A stretch of DNA of 64,000 bases from Methylomicrobium lacus_A (GCF_041897535.1 NZ_CP169217.1:3286001-3350000), one strand, 5' to 3'; counted from the first letter of the stretch, positions 32,693 to 42,460 are shown. Numbers and translations are program-made. The notes: generated from the letters alone by a model not told the origin.

Positions 32693-32931
32693 GGCTGGGT
32701 TGAGGCACAAACCCAGCGCTTCCGCTATTCCCGATTGCAATGCTCAATTTCCGCTGATCCCGTCCAATTTTCAGGATATACACCTCATGCTGGCGTTCGG
32801 CAAAGTTATAACAGTAAACAAAATAACAGCCGGTAGGGACGCGTAAGCAGTTATAGGTGTGCATTCGGCAATGAATAGCAAGGTTATGTGATATGAATGG
32901 CTATGCTGGGTTTCGTGCCTCAACCCAGCCT
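32693..32931. repeat. 239-bp segment bounded by inverted palindromes
   Basis: GGCTGGGTTGAGGCAC (32693-32708) and its exact reverse complement (32916-32931); each arm extends to AAACCCAGC and so forms its own hairpin. The segment between holds no convincing gene, only a 60-codon open stretch. It could be a paired REP-type (BIME/MITE) unit. Confidence 0.6.
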
Positions 32932-33012
32932 ACTGCTGGTCTTTTTCACGCTGACCCCTACTAAAAAGCAGGCTTGGAGTTCAGCGAAGGTAAAAGAGCA
33001 CATCGAATCAAA

Positions 33013-33894
33013 TCAAGCCTCGTAATTTAACGGCTTCTCGGCCGTCACCGGCACCTGCCCGACGCATTTCAATACGCACTCATCTATCGATTTTTTGACG
33101 ATGGCCGAGCGGTAGCTTTGGTCGACCTTCAGCCAGCGTTCCGCTATCGACTCGGACAGGCCCTCGTCGAGGATCGCCTCGCGCAGGATCCGTTCGCGCA
33201 GATCGGCCATTTCGTCGGTGATGAACATGTGCATGTGCACGAAGGCCGGGGTGTCGCCGGTGTAGTGGTTCGGGCCGTTGAAGGCGGCGACCATGAACTG
33301 GGTTTGCTTGGTGATCAGCACCTCTTCGGACTTGCCGAAAAAGAATTGTCCGAGCCAGGGATGGTTGAACATCACGTCGTAGAAACGCTCGTGCACACGG
33401 TAAACGCCTGCCTCGCCGCCGATTTCATCCAGCAGATTCGGGTCGTAGGTGCTTTCGTCATACAGAGGGCGCGCTTCGGCGCGGCGATCGGAGGCCGTCA
33501 TCGCCTGTTTCATCACGCGGGCGACGTCGTCGAAAACGCCGTTCCAGGCAGCTTGTAATTCCGGGGTGAAGCGGTCGCCGAGATGCTCTGCGAGCGCTTT
33601 CAGCAGCGCCTGTTTCAGCGTGTCGAAATGCTCGATCTGCGCGCCGTATTTCACCAGATGGCGCTCGCCCAGTTTGACGACCGATTCGGCGATGTTTTCG
33701 AGATATTTGACGTTCTGCAAAGCGGCCAGCATGTTGAAAAACTTCCGGTTCAGAAACACGGTGTTGCCGGGCAAGACTTTTTTCAGATTGATGTCGAGAT
33801 GGAACAGTTCGCGGTAGAACAGGCGCGAAAGTTCTTCCCGGCTGTCCGCGATGTCGTCGATGCAGTTTTTGACTAACAACCTTTGGGTTTTCAT
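33013..33894 (-). CDS. two-domain globin: FHb-type globin fused to truncated haemoglobin
   Basis: 293 residues. Residues ~5-132 resemble a single-domain (flavohaemoglobin-type) globin: FYRELFHLDINLKKVL, FFNMLAALQNVKYLE, and a proximal-His region GERHLVKYGAQIEHFD (His 79). Residues ~152-270 resemble a truncated haemoglobin: LLDEIGGEAGVYRVHERFYDVMF, FFFGKSEEVLITKQTQFM, then FVHMHMFITDEMADLR with the likely proximal His at 220. No reductase domain follows. Role is probably O2 or NO handling or sensing; the fusion is unusual. Confidence 0.75.
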   Translation of the reverse strand: MKTQRLLVKNCIDDIADSREELSRLFYRELFHLDINLKKVLPGNTVFLNRKFFNMLAALQNVKYLENIAESVVKLGERHLVKYGAQIEHFDTLKQALLKALAEHLGDRFTPELQAAWNGVFDDVARVMKQAMTASDRRAEARPLYDESTYDPNLLDEIGGEAGVYRVHERFYDVMFNHPWLGQFFFGKSEEVLITKQTQFMVAAFNGPNHYTGDTPAFVHMHMFITDEMADLRERILREAILDEGLSESIAERWLKVDQSYRSAIVKKSIDECVLKCVGQVPVTAEKPLNYEA

Positions 33895-33938
33895 GGTTCA
33901 ATCGTATTCTTTAATAAAGAGAAGGGAGGCCGCGTGCT

Positions 33939-34820
33939 TCAGCCGAGCATTTGCTGAACCATTTCGATTTCATCCTTGGCGATGTCCAGGATCGTGATGC
34001 TGCCGTCCGCGTCGAGCGAACGGGCGATCTTTCGATAGGCGGGCAGGGTGTCGATCTTCGGCAGCGTTTTGAAGCCGACCTTGCCGATCAGACTGTGTAA
34101 TTGCGCCAGCATCACGATGTCCGCGTAATCGGCCGGTGCGCCGGTATCGCGCTGCCAGTTTTCCGAGTGGATCACGACATCGTCGAAATCGGCCGGAAAA
34201 TTCCATTGCCGGATGATGTTCAGGCCGACCGGTTCGTGCAGTCTGTCGATCGTTTCGTTCAGATGATCGGCGTTCAAGGCCAGTTCGATGTGTTGATCGG
34301 CAAAGGTCAGTATCGGAACCTTGCCGATGTCGTGGATCAGCCCCGCCAGCATCGCGCGGTCGGGATCGAAGCCTTTCGCCTGATGCGCGAGCACCGCGCT
34401 GATCGAGGCGACGAAGCTGCTGTGCGTCCATAGCTCGATCATCTTATGGCGGATGAACGGCGACCTGGCGGTAAAGACCGTTTTCAGCGAGAGGGCGGTG
34501 ATGAGGTCTTGCGCGGCTTTCAGTCCGAGCCGGGTGATCGCTTCCGGACAGCTTTCGATCGTTTTGCGGCCGCGATACAGGGCGCTGTTCGAAATCTTGA
34601 TCAGGCGCGCGGTCAGCGAGGGATCGAGTTGCACGATGCGGGCGATCCGGGTGCTGTTGGCTTTTTCATCATTGATCGCGCGGCGGATTTTGAAGGCGAC
34701 CTCGGGGATCGTCGGCAGGACCAGTTCGTTGTTTTCGAGATGCCGGCGGCATGCCTCAAGCAGCCTGTTTTCGGTCGGGATGGTGTCGGAGGCTGGGGTG
34801 ATCGGTTCGGCAACTGGCAT
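33939..34820 (-). CDS. HDOD-domain protein
   Basis: 293 residues. The HDOD core runs from about residue 30 to 230: LPTIPEVAFKIRRAI, IVQLDPSLTARLIKISNSALY, ITRLGLKAAQDLI and MLAGLIHDIGKVPIL, with the HD pair kept. HDOD proteins often act in signalling and stress control; no output domain is attached. It precedes the globin gene in the same direction with a 44-base gap, so co-expression is possible. Confidence 0.85.
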   Translation of the reverse strand: MPVAEPITPASDTIPTENRLLEACRRHLENNELVLPTIPEVAFKIRRAINDEKANSTRIARIVQLDPSLTARLIKISNSALYRGRKTIESCPEAITRLGLKAAQDLITALSLKTVFTARSPFIRHKMIELWTHSSFVASISAVLAHQAKGFDPDRAMLAGLIHDIGKVPILTFADQHIELALNADHLNETIDRLHEPVGLNIIRQWNFPADFDDVVIHSENWQRDTGAPADYADIVMLAQLHSLIGKVGFKTLPKIDTLPAYRKIARSLDADGSITILDIAKDEIEMVQQMLG

Positions 34821-34909
34821 GGAATGGCTTTAAAATTCGGACAATGAGGCAAGTTTAGTTTAAAATTCGCCTCTTTGTGCAAGGGCCGAGCGGCCAAGAT
34901 TTTCTTATC

Positions 34910-35842
34910 ATGCAGGATACATCGACCGAGGTCATCGCGACCTTAACCACGATACGGGACTATATTCGTTGGGCGGCCAGCCGCTTTAGCGATGCCCAGG
35001 TTTATTTCGGCCACGGCTCGCTGACTGCGATCGACGAGGCGGCCGGCCTGATATTGCACACGCTGCATATGCCATATAACGTGTCGCCGTTTTACCTGGA
35101 GGCGGTGCTGACGCATTCGGAACGGCAGGCCTTGATCGACATCGTCGAGCGCCGGGTCAACGAAAGAAAGCCGGCCGCATATCTGACCCATGAAGCCATT
35201 TTCGCGGGCCTGTCGTTTTATGTCGATGAACGGGTACTGGTACCGAGATCGCCGATCGCGGAACTGATCGAACAGCGCTTTGCGCCCTGGGTCGACGAGG
35301 ATAGCGTCGATGCCATCCTGGATTTGTGCACCGGCAGCGGCTGTATCGCGATCGCCTGCGGCTATGCGTTTCCGGCCGCTTCGGTCGATGCGGTCGATTT
35401 GTCGCCCGATGCGTTGGCGGTGGCCGAAATCAATGTCAGGAAGCATCAGGCCGAAGATTCGGTCTCGCTGTACCAGTCCGACTTGTTTGACGCGCTGCCG
35501 AATAAGCGCTATGACATCATCGTCAGCAATCCCCCTTACGTCGCGGTCGCCGAATGGGAGAGCCTGCCGCCCGAATACCATGCCGAACCCCAGATGGGCT
35601 TCACCGGCGGCAAGACCGGGCTCGACCTCGTGCTGCGCATTTTGGCCGAAGCGAAAGACCATTTGGCCGAACAGGGCATCCTGGTCGTCGAGGTCGGCAG
35701 CAGCGCGCAAACGCTTCAGGACACCTTTCCGGACATTCCTTTTTATTGGCTCGATTTCGAGCGCGGCGGCGACGGGGTGTTTTTGCTGACCGGCGAGCAA
35801 CTCGCGCTCTATCACGACCAATTCATCGCGGCTTTGGATTAA
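34910..35842 (+). CDS. prmB: ribosomal protein uL3 glutamine methyltransferase
   Basis: 310 residues. SAM-binding ILDLCTGSGCIAIACG near residue 137 and the Gln-methylating motif SNPPYVAVAEWESLPPEY near 206, then EPQMGFTGGKTGLDLVLRIL, the PrmB pattern. It methylates L3 on the ribosome. The ATG at 34910 (MQDTSTEV) is preferred over one 33 bases earlier. It lies directly upstream of aroC (1-base gap), a common arrangement. Confidence 0.92.
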   Translation: MQDTSTEVIATLTTIRDYIRWAASRFSDAQVYFGHGSLTAIDEAAGLILHTLHMPYNVSPFYLEAVLTHSERQALIDIVERRVNERKPAAYLTHEAIFAGLSFYVDERVLVPRSPIAELIEQRFAPWVDEDSVDAILDLCTGSGCIAIACGYAFPAASVDAVDLSPDALAVAEINVRKHQAEDSVSLYQSDLFDALPNKRYDIIVSNPPYVAVAEWESLPPEYHAEPQMGFTGGKTGLDLVLRILAEAKDHLAEQGILVVEVGSSAQTLQDTFPDIPFYWLDFERGGDGVFLLTGEQLALYHDQFIAALD

Positions 35843-35843
35843 T

Positions 35844-36932
35844 ATGTCTGGCAATACCTTCGGAAAACTTTTCACCGTCACCACCTTCGGCGAAAGCCAC
35901 GGACCCGCGCTCGGCTGCATCGTCGACGGCTGCCCGCCGGGGCTCGAACTCTCCGAGGCCGACATCCAGCTCGATCTCGACCGCCGCAAGCCCGGCACCT
36001 CCCGGCATACCACGCAGCGGCGCGAGGCGGACGAAGTCAGGATTCTGTCCGGCGTGTTCGAGGGCAAGACGACCGGCACGCCGATCGGCCTGCTGATCGA
36101 AAACACCGATCAGCGCTCGAAGGATTACTCAAAAATCGCCGAGTCGTTCCGGCCCGGCCATGCCGATTATACCTATCAGCAAAAATACGGTTTTCGCGAT
36201 TACCGGGGCGGCGGCCGCTCTTCGGCGCGCGAAACCGCGATGCGGGTCGCGGCGGCCGCGATCGCGAAAAAATACCTGAAGGAGAAGGCCGGCATCGAGA
36301 TTCGGGGCTTCCTGGCGCAGTTGGGTCCGATCAAGATCGACAAGCTGGACTGGTCGGTCGTGAACACGAATCCGTTCTTTTGCGGTGATGCGGAGCGCGT
36401 CCCCGAGCTCGAAGCCTACATGGACGCCCTGCGCAAGGAAGGCGAGTCGATCGGCGCGCGCATCAATGTGGTCGCGACGAACGTGCCGCCGGGTCTTGGC
36501 GAGCCGATCTTCGACCGGCTCGATGCGGACCTCGCGCATGCGTTGATGAGCATCAACGCGGTCAAGGGCGTCGAAATCGGCGACGGTTTCGGCTGCATCG
36601 ACAGCAAGGGCACCCAGTTCCGCGACGAGATCACGCCGGAAGGCTTTCTGAGCAATCATGCCGGCGGCATTCTGGGCGGCATTTCGAGCGGTCAGGACGT
36701 GATCGCGAGCATCGCGCTGAAGCCGACTTCGAGCCTGCGCCTGCCCGGCAGGAGCATCAATGTGCGCGGCGAGCCGATCGAAGTGGTCACCGAAGGCCGC
36801 CACGATCCTTGCGTCGGCATCCGCGCGACGCCGATCGCGGAGGCGATGGTCGCGATCGTGATCATGGATCATTATCTCCGGCAGCGGGCGCAGAACAGCG
36901 ATGTGCGCTCCGGCCTGCCGATTTTACGATAG
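35844..36932 (+). CDS. aroC: chorismate synthase
   Basis: 362 residues. It starts MSGNTFGKLFTVTTFGESHG; RPGHADYTYQQKYGFRDYRGGGRSSARET and GGISSGQDVIASIALKPTSS are family signatures. It makes chorismate from EPSP with reduced FMN. Complete. Confidence 0.97.
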   Translation: MSGNTFGKLFTVTTFGESHGPALGCIVDGCPPGLELSEADIQLDLDRRKPGTSRHTTQRREADEVRILSGVFEGKTTGTPIGLLIENTDQRSKDYSKIAESFRPGHADYTYQQKYGFRDYRGGGRSSARETAMRVAAAAIAKKYLKEKAGIEIRGFLAQLGPIKIDKLDWSVVNTNPFFCGDAERVPELEAYMDALRKEGESIGARINVVATNVPPGLGEPIFDRLDADLAHALMSINAVKGVEIGDGFGCIDSKGTQFRDEITPEGFLSNHAGGILGGISSGQDVIASIALKPTSSLRLPGRSINVRGEPIEVVTEGRHDPCVGIRATPIAEAMVAIVIMDHYLRQRAQNSDVRSGLPILR

Positions 36933-37002
36933 GCTCGCAAGGCGTTTGCGACTGGAGCCGGCCCCGTCCGGGCGGGAAGCCCTTTTTTCCTAGACCGCTT
37001 TG

Positions 37003-38163
37003 ATGTCCGTTCCCTATTGGCGCCTGTCGGGCTTCTATCTGTTTTATTTCGGTACGCTCGGCGGCTTTTTGCCCTATTGGAACCTGTACCTGAAACAGCT
37101 CGGTCTCGATGCGGTGCAGATCGGCAATCTGTCCGCGGTGCTGGTCGGGACCCGGATCATCGCGCCGAATTTCTGGGGCTGGATCGCGGACCGGACCGGC
37201 AGGAGTCTGCGCCTGATCCGGGTGACGCTGTTCTGCTCGGCTGTGGCTTTTTCGGGCTTTCTGGCCGTGCGGGGTTATGTCGAGCTGGCGGCCTGCACCT
37301 TCGGTTTCGGCGTCTTCTGGAACGCCTCGTTGCCGCTTTTCGAGGCGGTCACCCTGGCGCATCTCGGCGACGACGCGCACCGTTACAGCCGGATACGGCT
37401 GTGGGGTTCGATCGGCTTCATCGTGACGGTGCTGGGGCTCGGCTGGTGGTTCGACCGCCAGCCGATTGCGCAGTTGCCGCTGTTCCTGGTCACGCTGCTG
37501 CTGTTGAACTGGATCGTGACGCTGATGCTAGGGGGAGCCGCTCCCCGCCAGTCGCACGCGGAGTCGACCGGCGTGCTGTCGGTATTGAGGAAAACCGAGG
37601 TGCTGGCCTTCCTGGTCGTGTCGATGCTGTTGCAGGCCGCGCACGGGCCTTATTATGTTTTTTATTCGATCTATCTCCAGCAACTCGGCTATTCGGCCGC
37701 GACGACCGGCAGCCTCTGGGCGTTGGGCGTGTTTGCGGAGATCATCCTGTTCATTTTCATGCGGCCCTTGCTCGGCCGTTTCAGCCTGCGCGGCATTCTG
37801 CTCTGGAGTCTGCTGCTGGCGACCGCGCGCTGGTGGCTGATCGGCTGGTATGCCACTAACCCGGCCCTGCTGGTGTCGGCGCAGCTCTTGCATGCGGCGA
37901 GTTTCGGTTCCGCGCACATTGCGGCGATCCATTTGGTGCAGCAGTATTTCGGCGAACAGCACCTGAGCAAGGGGCAGGCGCTGTACAGCAGTTTCAGTTT
38001 CGGCATCGGCGGCATGCTCGGCAGCCTGTACAGCGGCTATTACTGGGATCGGCTCGGCGCCGGCATCATTTTCTCGGTCGCGGCGCTGGCGTGTTTTCTG
38101 GCTTTTGTGGTCGCCGCCGCAGGGATGCGCGGAAGCATGGCGAAATCGTCGCGGCAAGGCTAA
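37003..38163 (+). CDS. MFS transporter, HcaT/MFS_1-like
   Basis: 386 residues, about 12 membrane helices. N-terminus VPYWRLSGFYLFYFGTLGGFLPYWNLYLKQLG is typical of the HcaT (3-phenylpropionate transporter) subgroup, whose members in these bacteria are mostly uncharacterised. Loop motif WGWIADRTGRSLRLIR lies between helices 2 and 3. Substrate unknown. Confidence 0.8.
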   Translation: MSVPYWRLSGFYLFYFGTLGGFLPYWNLYLKQLGLDAVQIGNLSAVLVGTRIIAPNFWGWIADRTGRSLRLIRVTLFCSAVAFSGFLAVRGYVELAACTFGFGVFWNASLPLFEAVTLAHLGDDAHRYSRIRLWGSIGFIVTVLGLGWWFDRQPIAQLPLFLVTLLLLNWIVTLMLGGAAPRQSHAESTGVLSVLRKTEVLAFLVVSMLLQAAHGPYYVFYSIYLQQLGYSAATTGSLWALGVFAEIILFIFMRPLLGRFSLRGILLWSLLLATARWWLIGWYATNPALLVSAQLLHAASFGSAHIAAIHLVQQYFGEQHLSKGQALYSSFSFGIGGMLGSLYSGYYWDRLGAGIIFSVAALACFLAFVVAAAGMRGSMAKSSRQG

Positions 38164-38222
38164 AATACAAGGTTTAGTCGATTTCGTGATTTCGCAAACT
38201 TTTTTGAATAATAAGGTGTAAT

Positions 38223-38840
38223 GTGTTTGAAATAATTAAAAGCGGCGGCTGGATGATGTGGCCCTTGATGATCTGTTCGATCGGCGCGATGGGCATCGTC
38301 GCGGAACGGTTCTGGACCCTCCAGCGCAAAAAAATCATGCCGCAGGATCTGGTTTTGCAAGTCTGGAAGCTGCATCGTGAAAACCGGATCGACGAGATGA
38401 CGCTGCGCCGGCTCAAAACCAGTTCGCCCTTGGGCAGCATCATCGCGGCCGGCATCGCGAACAGCGCGCATGGCCGCGAGATGATGAAGGAATCGATCGA
38501 AGACGTCGGGCGTCAGGTGACGCACGATCTCGAGCGCTTTCTGGACGCCCTCGGTACGATCGCGGAAATATCGCCCTTGCTCGGCTTGCTGGGCACCGTG
38601 TTCGGCATGATCGAGATTTTTTCCGAACTGTTGCAGCATGGCGCCGGCGATCCGACGGTGCTGGCCGGCGGCATTTCGGTCGCGCTGATCACGACCGCGA
38701 CCGGCTTGACCGTCGCGATTCCCAGCCTGGTGTTCCATCGCTACTTCCTGCGCCGGGTCGATGAATTCGTGATCAACATGGAAATGGAAGCGTTGCGGCT
38801 GATTGAGATGATGCACGGCGAGCGCGAGGCCGTGCTATGA
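38223..38840 (+). CDS. MotA/TolQ/ExbB-type proton channel
   Basis: 205 residues with three membrane segments; GTIAEISPLLGLLGTVFGMIEIF and VALITTATGLTVAIPSLVFHRYF are the channel helices of ExbB/TolQ. It begins with GTG and overlaps the ExbD-like gene by 4 bases. Together they form a motor complex energising an outer-membrane process; its position before lpxK is common in gammaproteobacteria. Confidence 0.9.
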   Translation: MFEIIKSGGWMMWPLMICSIGAMGIVAERFWTLQRKKIMPQDLVLQVWKLHRENRIDEMTLRRLKTSSPLGSIIAAGIANSAHGREMMKESIEDVGRQVTHDLERFLDALGTIAEISPLLGLLGTVFGMIEIFSELLQHGAGDPTVLAGGISVALITTATGLTVAIPSLVFHRYFLRRVDEFVINMEMEALRLIEMMHGEREAVL

Positions 38841-39274
38841 ATTTCCATCGTAAAAAAAGGCGAAAAATCGATATCACCTTGATCTCGATGATCGATGTGC
38901 TGTTTGTGCTCTTGCTTTTTTTTATGGTGTCCACGACGTTCAATCGGCAGACTCAAGTCAAAATCAGATTGCCCGAAGCCAACGCCGCCGAGGCGGAAGC
39001 GCCGCCAAAATCGATTACCCTGGTGATCGATGCGGACGGCCTGTATTATGTGAAGGGCGCTGACGGTATGCTGCACCAATTGGTCGATCAAAAACCGGAG
39101 ACCTTGCTGCGCGAGCTGCAAAAAATGGCGACCAATGGCACCGACCTGCCGTTCATCATCAGCGCGGACGGCAAGACGCCGCATCAGGCGGTGATCAGCG
39201 CGCTCGATTCGGCGGGCCGCGCCGGTTTTACCCATATCACCTTCGAAGCGCAGCAGCCGAAGCCTGGGCCATGA
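38837..39274 (+). CDS. ExbD/TolR-type biopolymer transport protein
   Basis: 145 residues with one N-terminal membrane helix carrying the essential Asp (LISMIDVLFVLLLFFMVSTTF, Asp 20) and a periplasmic domain. Partner of the preceding channel gene; its stop overlaps lpxK by 4 bases. Confidence 0.9.
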   Translation: MNFHRKKRRKIDITLISMIDVLFVLLLFFMVSTTFNRQTQVKIRLPEANAAEAEAPPKSITLVIDADGLYYVKGADGMLHQLVDQKPETLLRELQKMATNGTDLPFIISADGKTPHQAVISALDSAGRAGFTHITFEAQQPKPGP

Positions 39275-40269
39275 CAAAACGGCTGTCGCGGCTGGCGGCG
39301 CAGGTCTGGTATCAAAAATCCGCCGTCGGCGCGCTGCTCTGGCCCTTGAGCAAGCTGTTCGAAGCGATTGTCTGGCTGCGGAGGACTGCCTACCGCCTGG
39401 GGCTTCGAAAAACCGCGACCTTTAAGGTGCCGGTGATCGTGGTCGGCAATATCACGGTCGGCGGCGCGGGCAAGACGCCGTTGATCCTTTGGCTGGCGCA
39501 GTTTTTAAAGGCGCAAGGCTACCATCCCGGCATCGTCAGCCGGGGCTACGGCGGCAAGCCTGATGGATGGCCGCAATGGGTCGATGCGGCAAGCGATGCC
39601 GGCGCGGTCGGCGATGAAGCGCTGCTGATCGCGACCCGAACCGGCTGCCCGATGGCGGTGTCGCCGCGGCGCCCGGAGGCCTGCAGGTCGCTGCTCGGCA
39701 AGGCGCCTTGCGATGTGTTGCTGTCGGACGACGGTTTGCAGCACTACGCGCTCGGCAGGTCGATCGAGATCGCGGTGATCGATGGCGAAAGGCGCTTCGG
39801 CAACGGCTGGTGTCTGCCGGCAGGGCCTTTGCGGGAGCCTGTCACCCGGCTCAAGGAAGTCGATCTGATCGTCGTGAACGGCGGCGAGCCCCGGCCCGGC
39901 GAGTTTGCGATGCGGATGGCGCTGCAGGACGCAGTCAACCTGATGAGCGGCGAGCGCAAGCCGCTTGGCGAATTCAGGTCCGCCCCTTGCCATGCGGTGG
40001 CCGGGATCGGCCATCCGGCGCGGTTTTTTCAGGGCCTCGAAAGGGCGGGGCTGACCTGCATTACGCATGATTTTCCGGATCATTTTGCCTTTCAGGCCCA
40101 GGATGTCGACTACGGCGATACGCTTCCGGTTCTAATGACCGAGAAGGATGCGGTAAAATGTAAACAATTTGCCAACGCAAGGCTTTGGGCCGTGCCAGTA
40201 GAGGCTAATCTGGACCCGGCTTTTGCGGCGCGGTTAATCGAATTATTAAGTGAGACCCATGATAGATAA
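39271..40269 (+). CDS. lpxK: tetraacyldisaccharide 4'-kinase
   Basis: 332 residues. Walker A GNITVGGAGKTPLI near residue 57, SRGYGGKPDGWP, and DVLLSDDGLQHYALGRSIEIAVID are family features. It adds the 4'-phosphate to lipid A at the inner membrane. It overlaps the Trm112-like gene. Confidence 0.95.
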   Translation: MTKRLSRLAAQVWYQKSAVGALLWPLSKLFEAIVWLRRTAYRLGLRKTATFKVPVIVVGNITVGGAGKTPLILWLAQFLKAQGYHPGIVSRGYGGKPDGWPQWVDAASDAGAVGDEALLIATRTGCPMAVSPRRPEACRSLLGKAPCDVLLSDDGLQHYALGRSIEIAVIDGERRFGNGWCLPAGPLREPVTRLKEVDLIVVNGGEPRPGEFAMRMALQDAVNLMSGERKPLGEFRSAPCHAVAGIGHPARFFQGLERAGLTCITHDFPDHFAFQAQDVDYGDTLPVLMTEKDAVKCKQFANARLWAVPVEANLDPAFAARLIELLSETHDR

Positions 40270-40450
40270 AAAATTGCTCGACATTCTGGCTTGTCCGATC
40301 TGCAAGAGTTCGCTGGTTTACGACAAGGCCCGGCAGGAACTGATTTGCAAGCCCGACCGGCTGGCGTTTCCGATCCGCGATGACATTCCGGTGATGCTCG
40401 AGGACGAGGCGCGTACGCTCAGTTTCGAAGAAGTCGAAGCCTACAGATGA
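40259..40450 (+). CDS. ycaR: Trm112-family small protein YcaR
   Basis: 63 residues. LLDILACPICKSSLVYD carries a CxxC pair, and AFPIRDDIPVMLEDEAR completes the Trm112 pattern; the usual second Cys pair is not seen. Standard position between lpxK and kdsB. Overlaps both neighbours. Confidence 0.9.
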   Translation: MIDKKLLDILACPICKSSLVYDKARQELICKPDRLAFPIRDDIPVMLEDEARTLSFEEVEAYR

Positions 40451-41217
40451 GCGTTCGCTTCAAGGTCGTGATTCCGGCGCGCTACGGTTCGACCCGGCTG
40501 CCCGGCAAGCCCTTGCTGGCGATCGCCGGCAAACCGATGATCGCGCATGTCTGCGAACGCGCGCGCGAGGCCGCCGCGGACGCGATCGTGGTCGCGACCG
40601 ACGATGACAGGATATACAACGCTGTCCGCGACTTGGGCATCGACGCGGTGATGACCCGCGCCGATCACCAGAGCGGCACCGAGCGCATCGCGGAAGTGGC
40701 CGAAAAGCTCGGATGGGCGGGCGACGACATCGTCGTGAACCTGCAAGGCGATGAGCCCTTGCTCGATCCCAAGTACCTGCGCGCGGCCGCAGCGGTGTTG
40801 GCCGGACAAGAGCAGGCCGGCATCGCGACCTTGGCGGCCGCGATCCACGACAGCGAGGAAATCTTCAATCCGAATGCGGTCAAGGTCGTGCTGAACCGGC
40901 ACGGCTGCGCGCTGTATTTCAGCCGCGCGCCGATTCCATGGGACCGGGACGGCTTTGCCGCCGGCAACTGGGCGTTGTCCGGCAACATGCCTTATTACCG
41001 GCACATCGGCCTCTATGCCTACACGGTCGATTTCTTGCGCCGTTACTGCAACTGGGACGCTTCGGCGCTCGAAAAAACCGAGTCGCTCGAACAGCTGCGT
41101 ATCCTGTGGCAGGGCGAGGCGATCGCGGTCAGCATCGTCGATCAGATTCCGCCGGCCGGCGTGGATACGCTGGAAGACTTGCAGCGCGTCGAACAGTTTC
41201 TCGTCTCGGCGGGCTAG
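40447..41217 (+). CDS. kdsB: CMP-KDO synthetase
   Basis: 256 residues. VIPARYGSTRLPGKPL at the start, VVNLQGDEPLLDP in the middle and HIGLYAYTVDFLRRY near the end are diagnostic. It activates KDO for LPS inner core. Start overlaps the ycaR stop (ATGA). Confidence 0.96.
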   Translation: MSVRFKVVIPARYGSTRLPGKPLLAIAGKPMIAHVCERAREAAADAIVVATDDDRIYNAVRDLGIDAVMTRADHQSGTERIAEVAEKLGWAGDDIVVNLQGDEPLLDPKYLRAAAAVLAGQEQAGIATLAAAIHDSEEIFNPNAVKVVLNRHGCALYFSRAPIPWDRDGFAAGNWALSGNMPYYRHIGLYAYTVDFLRRYCNWDASALEKTESLEQLRILWQGEAIAVSIVDQIPPAGVDTLEDLQRVEQFLVSAG

Positions 41218-41275
41218 ACTATGCCGTCGCCCGGCGACGGACCCTTTCAATTATTTTTTGTATAGATCTGAATAA

Positions 41276-42460
41276 ATGGACCAATTTCCCCGTATCAGCC
41301 GCTTGCCCCCCTATGTTTTCAATATCGTGAACGAACTGAAGGCCAAAGCGCGAGCGGCGGGCGAGGACATTATCGATTTCGGCATGGGCAACCCGGATCA
41401 GCCGACGCCGGATCATATCGTGAACAAGATGCTCGAAGCCGCGAAACGGCCGGACACGCACCGCTACTCGATGTCGAAAGGCATCCCGCGCCTGCGCAAG
41501 GCGATCTGCACCTGGTACAAGAACCGTTTCGATGTCGACCTGGACCCGGAAACCGAGGCGATCGTGACGATCGGCTCGAAAGAAGGCCTCGCGCATCTGG
41601 CCCTGGCGACCCTGGGCCCCGGCGACGTGGTGCTGGTGCCGAACCCGGCCTATCCGATCCATCCTTACGGCGTCGTGATCGCGGGCGCAGACCTCCGCCA
41701 TGTGCCCTTGGTTCCGGGCGTCGATTTCATCGAGGAGTTGCAGCGCGCGATCGTCGAAACCTGGCCGAAGCCGAAGATGCTGATTTTGAATTTTCCGGGC
41801 AATCCGACCAGTCAATGCGTCGAGCTGGACTTTTTCGAAAAGATCATCGCGCTCGCGAAAGAACACAAGATCTGGGTCGTGCACGACATCGCCTATATCG
41901 ACATCGTCTTCGACGGCTACAAGGCGCCTTCGATCCTGCAGGTTCCGGGTGCGAAAGACATCGCGGTCGAATTTTTCTCCTTGTCGAAAAGCTACAACAT
42001 GCCGGGCTGGCGCGTCGGCTTCATGTGCGGCAACAAGAAGCTGGTCGGTGCATTGGCCAGGATCAAGTCCTATCTCGATTACGGCACCTTCACGCCGATC
42101 CAGATCGCCGCGATCACCGCGCTCGAAGGGCCGCAGGACTGTGTGCACGAAATCGCCTCGATGTATCAAAGGCGGCGCGACGTGCTCTGCGACGGCTTGA
42201 ACGCCACCGGCTGGCCGGTCGAGAAGCCGAAGGCGACGATGTTCGTATGGGCGCCGATCCCCGAGCCTTACAAAGAAATGGGGTCGCTCGAGTTTTCGAA
42301 AAAACTGTTGCATGAGGCGAAAGTCGCGGTCGCGCCCGGTATCGGCTTCGGCCAGTATGGCGACGACCATGTCCGCTTCGGCCTGATCGAGAACGAACAC
42401 CGCACCCGGCAGGCGATACGCGGCATTCGCCATATGATGAAGAATGACAAGGTTGTATAA
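41276..42460 (+). CDS. alaC: alanine-synthesising aminotransferase, AlaC-type
   Basis: 394 residues, class I PLP enzyme. FGMGNPDQPTPDHIV at the front, NFPGNPTSQCV near residue 167, and the PLP-Lys in SLSKSYNMPGWRVGFMCGN near 236. This subgroup commonly lies before hom and thrC, as here. Most likely a pyruvate/glutamate transaminase. Confidence 0.88.
   Translation: MDQFPRISRLPPYVFNIVNELKAKARAAGEDIIDFGMGNPDQPTPDHIVNKMLEAAKRPDTHRYSMSKGIPRLRKAICTWYKNRFDVDLDPETEAIVTIGSKEGLAHLALATLGPGDVVLVPNPAYPIHPYGVVIAGADLRHVPLVPGVDFIEELQRAIVETWPKPKMLILNFPGNPTSQCVELDFFEKIIALAKEHKIWVVHDIAYIDIVFDGYKAPSILQVPGAKDIAVEFFSLSKSYNMPGWRVGFMCGNKKLVGALARIKSYLDYGTFTPIQIAAITALEGPQDCVHEIASMYQRRRDVLCDGLNATGWPVEKPKATMFVWAPIPEPYKEMGSLEFSKKLLHEAKVAVAPGIGFGQYGDDHVRFGLIENEHRTRQAIRGIRHMMKNDKVV

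Noticed and set aside
32682..32864. 60-codon minus-strand frame
   Set aside because: Lies inside the palindrome-bounded repeat, has no domain and its ends are repeat sequence.
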